A stretch of 64,000 nt of DNA from Linnemannia hyalina (taxonomy: Eukaryota; Mortierellomycota; Mortierellomycetes; Mortierellales; Mortierellaceae), in assembly GCA_019671135.1 (NCBI GenBank), contig JAHRHY010000017.1, positions 1 to 64,000 of the forward strand. Reading direction: 5' to 3'. The number at the start of each line of letters is the position of its first letter. Within the stretch, counting starts at the first letter, position 1. The notes beneath the pieces are model-generated. The model was not told the origin of the DNA. It saw only the letters and a list, made by a program, of their open reading frames with translations, and searched no databases. This document shows, one piece after another, positions 55,302-64,000 of the stretch. The position numbers and the translations under genes are program-made.

Positions 55302-56125
55302 GGCTGTGAAGGCTAAAACTAGTGGTGTTTGAGGCAGTGTTGTGGATGAGAGGAGGAGGAAGTTTGAGGAAGGTATTGATTAGGACAAGAACGGTTAGAA
55401 CAGGCACATTCGGTCAGTTTTATAGTGATTTACTGGCTGGGGAAACTCGGTGTCGTCAAGGTGACGACGACCTTAAGATTGAGTCAAGCCTTGGATTTGG
55501 AATAAGTTGTCGTCATTATTGCGTTGCTCCGCTTGTACTGTACCAATCAAGAACCTTGGCTGGGGAGTGATGGGTTGGATGTCTGTGCTTATGACAATGG
55601 ATTGGGAATAAGGTGACACTTCCTCCAGCAGGATGGCTTGGAAGAAGAATACGAAGCATCTTACAGGAGAGACGGTCATAGACGCTCTCAAACAAAAGTC
55701 ATTCAGGCACAACATCCAAAAATACTCCTATTAGTCTCGCGCGACAACATTTGGCAAAGTGAAGTGGGCGACACTGTGAGGGCTCGCTCTTAGCATCAGG
55801 GACCCTTTACGTTGAAAAGAGTGGTGGTGTTAAAGGTCATACCACGTGATGCATGGTTGTCTATTTTCACCCCATCCACACCATCCGACACCGTTTTTTT
55901 TTCTTGTTTCTGAATGCAAAAAAAAGGTCTCACTCCTCCACTGCTCTGCATATCCCGCGCATTTCGCCCAGTTCGACACTTCCTCCCACAAGCGATCATC
56001 CTTTCTTTCCCTTTTCTTTCTTTCGTCCTTTGTTATCTTTTTTTTTCTCCGCTCACCCTGCTTTCTTGCCCCTCTTCAACCCAGAACAACTATCCACACA
56101 AAATCCCAAACAACAACAAAACGAC
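55302..56125. promoter_or_regulatory. Divergent promoter region, amylase (-) and membrane protein (+)
   Basis: Plus-strand T/C-rich tracts (55890-56060) lead into an AAACAACAACAAAAC leader at 56109-56122. No gene supported; the frame open from 55853 is the upstream extension of the next gene without initiation evidence. Confidence 0.5.
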
Positions 56126-58548
56126 ATGGGTCAGGAAACTATCAGCACCCACACGCTAAAGAACGACGCAATGACCACAATCATTGCTCGCACAACAACT
56201 ATCGTCTCTGAACACGAGGAGGTCGTTCCCGAAGGCCAAGGAGTTGTCGAGGGCATCAAGAAGACCCTTCGCGACTATTGGTTTCCTGCTTCCCATGGTT
56301 CTGACGAGGAGGACGATGCTGAACACCAACACCACCATCGCGGACACCCTAACGGTCAACATCAACATCACTACCATGCCGCGACCCCTTCCCTCTTTGG
56401 GTCCAACAGTGTGATGCGCCGTGCGCACGACTATTGGAAATCCCTGACTAAGGATGCCGAAGAGACCGCCAAGGAGATGGTAATCAAAGCTAAGGAGGCC
56501 AGGGATGAAGCCGCCAAGGAGGCCAAGTGGGCCATGTTTGGGTACAAGAAGGAGGCTCGCGAGGCATACGAGGCCGCTGAGGAAAAGTACCGTGAGGCTC
56601 TAGCAGCTGCCGAAAAAGTCCACGAGGATGCGATTGAGAAGGCCCGCTCCCGTTGGTTCCAGCAAGCCGAATGCACAGAAAAGGAGGTTGGCGAGGAGGC
56701 CAAGGATGCAGTGGAAGAGTTGACGCACAAGAAGTGGGACCGGTTCAAGGCAGCGGTGGATTCCTTGGCTTTTAACCCTCCCAAGTATGCCTGTTCTCCT
56801 AGTTCACAGTATTGGTTCTCGCGACAGAACCCTGCAGCTGACTCTGGCTGGGATTGTCGTGAGATCTGGGATCATTCGAACCAGGACGATCATGGACACA
56901 GCATCCTCAAGTCGTTGCCAAAGAAGGAGTTGTCGCTTGACAAGGTCCATGGAACCCTGACTAGTCTGTTGGCTCAGGCCGGACTCAAGGCCAAGAACTC
57001 GCCCTCGGCCACGTCATTCGAGGCAAGTTTGAAGTCTGTCAAGGATGGCTATCAGGCGTTGTTGGACCGTGTGGCTCGCAACGAAAAGGGCGCCGTGGAG
57101 GAGCTTGATTCAGTCGTCGAAAAGGTCAAGGTCAAGCTGAACGAGGCCAAATACTTCGAGGAGCAGACCGACTCCTGGTTGACGTCACAGTGGAATGCCG
57201 TCATCGACAATGCCGGTGATGCTAAGGACCAGTACGAGCGCGTCTTCAAGAACTCGCTCAAGAGCGTCAAAAAGACTCGTAACGACATCTACAGCTCGTT
57301 GTCTAACGGCCTTTTTAAGTCGATCCAGCACGCTCGTAATAACATCAAGGACGCCGTCCGCCTCACTAAGGACGAAATCGACAAGTCTAGGCTACACAAG
57401 GCCCTCCAGGATGCTTCTTTGGGATTCAGCAACGCCTTGAAGGAGGCCGAGACCAAGATCAAGGCCGCTCCCAAGCATGCCTACGACAACGCCATCGAAT
57501 CGTTCAACAGGGATACCGCCCAAGTCAAGGCTAAGCTGGAGCATGCCGCCGAGGCAGCTCGCAAGTCTGGATCGTCCATCTCGCACCACGCATCCAAGTC
57601 TGTCTCGTCAGCCGTTCACGGTGCCAAAAAATCGGCGAACTCAATCAAGGACAAGGCATCGTCCAAGTATGACCGTGCCACAGCTTCCGCTAGCTCGATC
57701 TGGGGATCTGCCACCAACACTCCCTTTGCGCCGTTGATCAAGGCCCAGGACTCTTATAACCAGCTATTGGGCGATGCCAAGACGAACCTCTTTGGCCACC
57801 ATGATGCTAGTGGGCATCACGATGCCAACTCGTTGTATGGAGCATTGACGGCATTGTATCTATTGTATTTGGCTCGCAAAATCTGGTTGCGTCGGAATGC
57901 TTTCAAGGCCTGGAAGGCGTCCCATGGCGATCTGCACTTGACTCATCGTGGAGCCAACGGTCGCCGCGACAGCCACAGCTCCGAGTCGTCGCACGAACAC
58001 CATGAGCATCACCACGAGCACCAAGAGCATCATGAACACCATGACAAGCATGGCAAGCTCAAACATCGTAAGTTCTATAACCACGGCGACCTTTGTGCTA
58101 CTTTTTCAGTAAGTTCGAGCCAGTCAGCGGAAGCTAATTTACCTTTTCGTTTGAATGGGCAATGATAGACGATGATGATCACCGCGCTGTCCACAGCCAC
58201 AAGAACGGTCACCGCGGCAAACACGGCCACACCAACTCATTCGGGGCCATCCTAACAAAGTACACCTCCCTGTTCCCCATCACCATGATCCTCCTCACCG
58301 TTCTCGACTTGGCTGGCTTCTCCCGTGTAGGTCTCCACACCTTGTTCGCAGGTCTGATCACATCCCAATTGCTTCAATGTGGGTTCTTCAACAACCTCTT
58401 GGAGCAGCTGGGTATTCTCGACAGATCCCTTGGCGAGGGTGTTTCAAAGCGGGCCGTCAGTGACATGGCCCATTGGTTCTCCTGGACCGTTTTTGGTCTT
58501 GCCGCTGCTGCCAATGCCATCAAGGCCCTTCACGATGGTCAGCACTAA
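56126..58548 (+). CDS. Long helical protein with C-terminal membrane segments, unknown
   Basis: Two exons (56126-58067 and 58169-58548) give 773 aa. The product begins MGQETISTHTLKNDAM; Met-Gly could allow N-myristoylation but this is not shown. Residues ~95-240 and 330-600 are Ala/Lys/Glu-rich amphipathic helices (coiled-coil or apolipoprotein/LEA-like), with KEMVIKAKEARDEAAKEAKW and similar runs. A hydrophobic segment (ALTALYLLYLARKIWLRR) lies near residue 575. A long His-rich linker (HEHHEHHHEHQEHHEHHDKH) follows. The second exon adds hydrophobic spans (SLFPITMILLTVLDLAGF and VFGLAAAANAIKAL). The family is not recognised. The shape suggests an organelle- or lipid-droplet-associated membrane protein. 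Confidence 0.7.
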
Positions 58549-58662
58549 AGTGCACGTCCCACTGGCGCCCTCGTTGTACATACTTTTCACAAGCGACACA
58601 CAAAAGCCTTATTAAACAACCATTATTTCTTTTTCAAAAAAGTGTGCGTGTTTTGTGTAATA

Positions 58663-61600
58663 TTACAGGTTCAGGAAACCACTCATGACATCGTCTTCGT
58701 CCTCGTTGACCTCCATCTCCATTGCCCCCAATCCTTCATTTCCTCCGCCACCATGTTGCCCCGAGTGGTGATGATGGTGGTCTATGTCCTGGTCCTGGTC
58801 CTGGTGCTGACGGGAGTCTTGGCCACCTCCTCCGCTACCACCATTACTGTTACCGTCGTCATTATTACCACCGTATCCTCCAGAGTCACCGTCGCCAAAT
58901 GGATCATCCGTCATCCCCATCCCCATGTCCATGTCCATGTCCAGACCCATGCCAAGGTTCAGCATGTCTGTCCCCACATCTTCCTCCTCTTGCTGCTGTT
59001 GTTGATGTGATTGTTGTGATTGTTGAGGTGGCTGCTGCGAACCACCATCGGTCATAGGCGAGTTCTGACCACTGCTCATCGACAGAGCCATGCCCTTGGC
59101 ACTTCCTGGCCCATCATTGTCTCCGACTGCATGGCCTCCTTGATATCCATTTCCAAAATTAGGTGTTCCCTGAACACTGCCAGGCGTGGTACTGTTGGAT
59201 CCACTGTGCTGAAACGGGCTCTGCTGAAGCTGTTGTTGCTGTTGGTGATGGCCTAGTGCCCCCATTTGCGGTGTACTCTGGAAACTGTTTGGACTGCTGT
59301 CGAAAGACATTCCAGGACCACCGGGAGTATTGGCGGGTTGTTGGGGCGTAGGTGGAGGCAGTGACGAGGTAGAGGACAGGGGTGTACCCTGTTGTGAAGG
59401 TGAGTTCGAGTGAAGCTGCTGCTGTTGCTGTTGCTGCAATTGGTGTTGGAGCTGTTGATGCTGCAATGGGTGCTGATGCTGGGCAAAGTCCACTGATCCC
59501 GATCTTGAGCCAGGTAGTGACGATACTCCTACACGACTTCCGATCGCAGGCGAGTTTTGCTGACTGGCGTTGCCACCCATAGCGCTGCCGCTATTGACAC
59601 TGCTGTTGTTGTTGTTGGGATTAGCGGTCAAGTCCATGGATCCTGATCGACTAGGCACTTGGCCTTGGTTCATCATCGACGAGGGTGGTGGACTGAACAT
59701 TGCAGGGCTTGCTCGGCCAGGACTCATCATCGGGCTGTTCTGTCGACTATGTTGACGTTGCTGCTGCTGCTGTTGTTGTTGCTGTTGTTGCTGCTGTTGT
59801 TGCTGCTGTTGCTGCTGCTGCTGCTGTTGGATTTGGTGATGGTGGTGATGTTGCTGCATCATATGAAGCTGGAGTTGTGTCATCTGGTGCTGCTGGTGTT
59901 GTCCCAATTGCATCTGAACCCCATGCCCACCCAGCATATGCTTTCCAGTTAAGGGCATCTGCATCTGCATGGGCATTGACATGGGCATTGATCCTCCCAT
60001 CATGCCTACGCTCATATTCATGGGCTGGCTCATACTCATACCCATCGGCATACTCATAGGCATTCCGTGCGGCATTGGCTGTCCCATGGGTGCTCCTGGA
60101 TGAACGCCCATACCGGCCATGGGCATTGGCGTCGTCATTGGCCGTTGTTGCTGTTGTTGCTGTTGCTGTTGCTGTTGCTGGGCGATGACAGGGCTCGCCG
60201 TTTGAGACTGTGATGAAGGGTTGAAAGGAGAAGGAATGCTGGCTGACACAGACGGAGCTGAGCCAGGTGCTGGCGATGCTATCCGTTGGTTGTTGGAATC
60301 CTGCGACACTGGCGGGATGGTGGCGTGCGTCACATTAGGCGAAGAAGCTGCCGATCCCGGCGTTCTCTGAGGTAACATTTGATGCTGAACTAGCGGCGAG
60401 TTGTTTCTGCTCCCATTGTTCTGTTGCTTCAGATTCTGGACAGGGTGATGAATTCCCTGTGGTTGCCCTGCGGGTGATCCAGGAATTCCTCCTCGAGGGG
60501 ATGACGGCATCTGAACCTGTGCCTGAGCAAGCGCTGGACTGTTGGCGGCACTCCTGACCTGCTTGAGGTGACCAATACCGCCGCCGACGAGAGCTGGAGA
60601 AGAATGCAGCAATACAGTTCCAGACTGTGGGGTTCCCGCGGGGCCTGGTGCTCCGTTTGGTGTTGAAGTAGTGATGGGAGTCACTGCGGTTGATGGTGTT
60701 GACGTTTGCGAATAGAGAGAATCGGTACCAAGACCAACCTGAACAACTGCAGGTAACTCGCCTTCGGGGGCCACTGAGGCAGGACCCTGGAACTGAGAAG
60801 CGGTGGAGACAGTTGGGGATGACTGAACTTGTGCAGGTGACATGGCTGAGGCGACAGAAGAGGGTATAGAAGGTGCCATGGAAGGCGGTGTCATGCTCGA
60901 GAAAGGTGCTCCCTGGTGCATTCCTGAAACAAACTGGGGCGGTGGCTGCTGGGAATGCTGTACTTGCTGCATTTGCTGTTGCTGTAGCCGCTGTTGATGC
61001 ATCCATTGCTGCTGCTGGAGTGCGACATTGGGCGGGAAGCGTGGCTGTGGTGGGGCAATGGACTGGCTACCGATAATTGGGGTAACGTGTGATGCAGTTG
61101 AGGCAGTCGTCGCTGCGACGACTCCCTGTCCAATTGGGACCACAGCGGCTGAAGCAACAGGACCAGCAGCGCTAGCCAATACAGGTGTGCCGTCAACTGA
61201 GCCAGATCTTCCGGTTTGACTCACTGGTGGTACGCTGCCATCCTTAGATTTCCTCCGCAAGGCGTCCGCTTTTGCTGTTTTGGGTTGTTGTTTGGCTTTC
61301 CGTTCTTTCTCAGCAGCTGCGTAGGCGACTGCGACCTTGGGAAGGGCAGTCATCGCTCGAACAGCGGATGGGAAACGTGCCGGCGGGAGAGGCGAGAGAT
61401 CGGGTTTTGGTGGTGGTTCCTTTGAAACCTACAATTGGTACAAGGTGTTCAATGCCTAAAGGTTAAGAGGACGACTCGGACATGCGTCAGAGAGCAATAT
61501 AATGACGAGATGAGAAGAGGTGTCTTACCGGTATGCTTTTGCTGATTTCTGACCATGTGGCCAAATATGAGAGTGTTGTTTGGAGACGAATCTGGTACCT

Positions 61601-62378
61601 GTTTAAAGGGCAAACATTTGTCGATTAGCAATCAATGGTGGCACATCCTTGTGTTGGGTTTACGATGATCCGCGATTGAGTGTAGAACATACTTCATGAA
61701 GTCAGGATCGGCGGTCAGTTGGTTTGCCTGGTAGTCGATGCAGACCGAGATCAACTCCTTGTTCAACTCAAGAAGCTATACCAAAATAAAGTAAAGTTTG
61801 TCGTTAGTTCAGTCATGTCTGCAATGCGATGGATCATCGTCAGAACAATCCAACGGCTGATCTGGTCAGTCATATCGCTTACCGTCTGGACAACTTGCTC
61901 ATTGATATCAACCTCGAAATGCTTGACAGCTACTGGCGGTGGCGCCGCAGGAGTACCATTAAGGATAGTTGGAGGACGGATCATTCCTCCTGACATCCCT
62001 GGTTGTATTCCCGGTGGCATCCCTGGTTGCATCCCCGATGGCATCCCTGGTTGCATCCCCGGTGGCAATCCAGATGGCATCCCCGCCTGCATTCCTGGCT
62101 GCATTCCTGGCTGCATTCCTGGAGGCATCCCGGGAAATCCTGCAGTGATAGGTTTCGCGGTACCACCTAGGTGAAGGTGCTGGTTCTGCTGTTGCTGCAT
62201 CTGAGCAAACATCCGTTGCTGTTGCTGTTGCTGCTGTTGAAGAATCAAGTTGTTTTGCATGGGATGTTGCCCGGGAATAGGCTGTCCATGCATTGGAACC
62301 GGCGAAGGTCCAACTGGCATGACCCCCTGTGGATGTCCCACCATTTGTTGGTGCATCTGCTGTTGTTGTTGCTGATGC

Positions 62379-62409
<31 letters not shown>

Positions 62410-62836
62410 GCTGTTGTTGTTGCTGTTGTTGTTGTTGTTGCTGCTGCTGTTGCTGCTGCAATTGCTGTTGCTGTTGGTGCTGTTGCTGTTGGTGCTGCTG
62501 CTGCTGCTGCTGCTGTTGCTGCTGTTGCTGTTGTTGTTGTTGAAGAAGTTGTTGCTGCTGCAATTGAAGCTGCTGAAGTTGGAATTGATGCTGTTGTTGT
62601 TGCTGTGGCGGTTGGTTCTTCAAGCCGGCTCGTTGCTGCAACTGAAGCTGTTGTTGCTGTTGTTGTTGTTGAAACTGCTTCTGTTGCATCTGCTGGAGCA
62701 AAAGCTGCTGCTGTTGTTGCTGTTGAAACTGCTGCTGCTGTAGCTGAGCGTGTTGCTGTTGCTGCAAGGGAGTCATCCCTTGAAGTTGCTGTGGTGGTCG
62801 TTGCTGCTGCATGGCGCCTGTCAATTGGGGGTTCAT
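58663..62836 (-). CDS. Glutamine-rich SSXT/SS18-like chromatin protein
   Basis: Five-segment gene read as four exons: 62836-61883, 61775-61693, 61598-61529 and 61428-58663, giving 1,290 aa. Across exons 1-3 runs a segment of about 60 residues: VDINEQVVQTLLELNKELIS, then VCIDYQANQ, then KYQIRLQTTLSYLATWSE. It matches the SSXT domain of SS18/GIF proteins (pattern L-x-x-N-x-x-L-I, Y-Q-x-x-L, N/L-x-Y-L-A-T), subunits or partners of SWI/SNF remodellers. The rest is low-complexity: polyGln in exon 1, PGMQPGMP repeats (62000-62130), and Gln/Met/Ser/Pro-rich sequence with further polyGln in exon 4, ending in an acidic tail (DEDDVMSGFLNL). Such regions are typical of coactivators. A Mediator-type Gln-rich subunit was considered, but the SSXT pattern fits better. 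Confidence 0.7.
59755..59832. repeat. CAG/CAA array coding for polyglutamine, exon 4
   Basis: On the plus strand a run of CTG and TTG triplets, read as about 25 Gln codons on the minus strand. Mixed CAG and CAA codons suggest selection on the protein rather than simple slippage. Confidence 0.9.
62345..62760. repeat. Long CAG/CAA array coding for polyglutamine, exon 1
   Basis: About 400 bp of TTG/CTG triplets with few interruptions (His, Leu), encoding a Gln-rich tract of the SSXT-like protein. The plus strand stays open as Leu or Val/Ala runs, which are shadows. Confidence 0.9.
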
Positions 62837-63677
62837 CGGAACGGCGATTTAAAAGACTTGATCTAGGGGAGTCCTGAGAGTGGCTCGTAGTCCATCAAAC
62901 GCACGACGACAGACGATCGGTATGAGCTCGAGGGGCGGGGTGAGGGTGTCCCCTGTCTTGAATAGTCTGGTGATGGGATGGAAGATGGGTCCACCCGAGA
63001 AGAGTCGTCAATTCACGCAGACGAAAGGCGCGTGTGTATGCTTGAGTTGTCAACGAGGTGGATTCACGAGCGTTGAGGGATGGAAAGAGAGGTCGCGCTA
63101 GGGATGAGTGATGACTCCTGTTGCGGCAAGTTCTTGCTGTCTCCTGGGGGTTTTCAGGGAGGAGGAGGATCTCTCGGTGTTGTTGTTGTTGTTGTCCTCC
63201 AAAAGAGAAATAATATGGGGAAGAAAAGAAAAAAAAGACGCGACGATGAGGCCTTGGCTGAGCGGGTGGTCAAGCCCAAAAGGATGAGGAGAAGAAGAAG
63301 AAGAAGAGGTGGAAGTAGGTTGAGCTTGGAAATAAAGAAACAGCAGCGAAGGAGGGGATGGGTGGATGGGAGGGCGGACAGAGTGGGACAGGGAGGAGAA
63401 AGGAAAACGACAAAGATTAATGAGAGAGAAAAGGGGAGAGGCCACTCGTTCGGTGGCTTGCACAAAATCAACGAGGAAGAGGAAGAGGAAAAGGAAGAAA
63501 GAAAAAATTGGAGTGGGTACGGTAGGCATGTGCGGTACGCGTCTTTTAATGTATTTTATTCACAAGACACGGCACGACACGACACGAAGTGACAAGTAAA
63601 GACAAGAAAGAAAGAGAGAAGGAAGGAAAGAGGGAAGGAAGGAACCAAAGGATTGAAATGGATACAACAAACTGCGT
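62837..63677. promoter_or_regulatory. Promoter side of the SSXT-like gene and 3' flank of the UBA gene
   Basis: No gene supported. The plus strand is purine-rich (63190-63520), that is, pyrimidine-rich in the direction of the minus-strand SSXT-like gene, as for other promoters here. Frames on both strands are compositional. Confidence 0.5.
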
Positions 63678-64000
63678 CTACTCGTCCCAGTCAAGAAGAT
63701 GGTTAGTCGCCTTCTCAAGGTCATAGTCGTACTTCTCAAGCGCACTCCGGCTCTGCTCCCGTGTAAAGCCCATGCTCGCAAGTTGGCTGATCAGCGACTC
63801 GGCCTGAGGAGGAGCCGGCGCAACTTGCTGCTGTTGCTGCGAATCATCCAAATCCTGTCCAGTCCGGCCTTCCGCCTCATTGAAACCTCCATGCATACCC
63901 GTCGCCATCGTCTTCTTGTTAGACCCAAGTATCCCATGAAGCATCTCGTGATCCTTTGGAGGGCGTGGCTTGAGTGCCGGTGGTGCGGCTCCGCCAACGC
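63678..64000 (-). CDS. C-terminus of a UBA-domain protein, cut by window edge
   Basis: The frame is open to the window end and stops at 63678. The last ~45 residues form a UBA domain (LISQLASMGFTREQSRSALE, then KATNHLLDWDE), which binds ubiquitin. The MGF loop and the final Leu of helix three are present. Before it lies a linker with a short Gln run and ILGSNKKTMATGMHGG; further upstream is Pro/Lys-rich (APPALKPRPPKDHE). The N-terminal domains that would define the family are outside the window, so the protein's role cannot be given. Confidence 0.75.
   Translation of the reverse strand, partial: VGGAAPPALKPRPPKDHEMLHGILGSNKKTMATGMHGGFNEAEGRTGQDLDDSQQQQQVAPAPPQAESLISQLASMGFTREQSRSALEKYDYDLEKATNHLLDWDE

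Noticed and set aside
62171..62743. Leu-rich (and Val/Ala-rich) long frames on the plus strand
   Set aside because: Antisense shadows of the CAG/CAA polyglutamine coding tracts.

Overview
This window looks like a chromosome piece from an early-diverging filamentous fungus, most likely Mucoromycota and probably Mortierellomycotina (Mortierella and relatives). The reasons are many spliceosomal introns of about 100 nt with GTAAGT-type donors, pyrimidine-rich promoters, a complete animal-type phenylalanine hydroxylase (known from Mortierella but absent from most fungi), and a fungal set of housekeeping proteins. Assignment below phylum is inference.

The window has two compartments. From 1 to about 36.6 kb it is AT-rich and almost wholly made of mobile or repeat-derived DNA. 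From about 36.6 kb to the end it is a normal, denser gene region with intron-containing genes.

Mobile compartment: positions 1-4357 form a giant palindrome built from two head-to-head copies of a ~2 kb terminal inverted repeat (TIR) containing 133-bp tandem repeats. One TIR, with another copy at 7645-9835, flanks an unusual element. It carries a Harbinger/IS5-type DDE transposase (4248-5507), a convergent 550-aa protein with weak resemblance to replication-initiation (Rep) proteins, and an 81-aa ORF. A second, N-terminally replaced transposase follows (9823-10983). Next comes a gene for a Cys/His-cluster protein with four copies of an apparently undescribed ~60-aa repeat, interrupted by two apparent frameshifts (11658-13906). 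From 14 to 36 kb lie five copies of a ~495-bp Tourist-like MITE (three with clear 3-bp target duplications), a hAT transposon, Ty3-type gag and pol fragments, a solo LTR with a 5-bp duplication, three 0.85-1.1 kb palindromic mariner-type elements plus a broken fourth, a tRNA-like/SINE unit split by a MITE, and an inverted pair of decayed paralogs of the Cys/His gene. One ordinary-looking host gene, a membrane protein at 29148-30998, sits among them.

Housekeeping compartment: in order, CAAX prenyl protease Rce1 (-), a rhomboid protease (-), a bZIP regulator (+), a mitochondrial LEA-like protein (+), a DNAJC7-type TPR/J-domain cochaperone (+), splicing factor MFAP1 (+), phenylalanine 4-hydroxylase (+), an intracellular GH13 alpha-amylase (-), a 773-aa helical membrane protein (+), a glutamine-rich SSXT/SS18-like chromatin protein (-), and the C-terminus of a UBA-domain protein (-). 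These genes have no operon-like relation to one another.

The most interesting region is 1-14 kb. The element genes there share a promoter-like block upstream of two start codons and a TTTTTAAAA motif just downstream of the stop codons of five ORFs, suggesting one coherent element family with its own expression signals.
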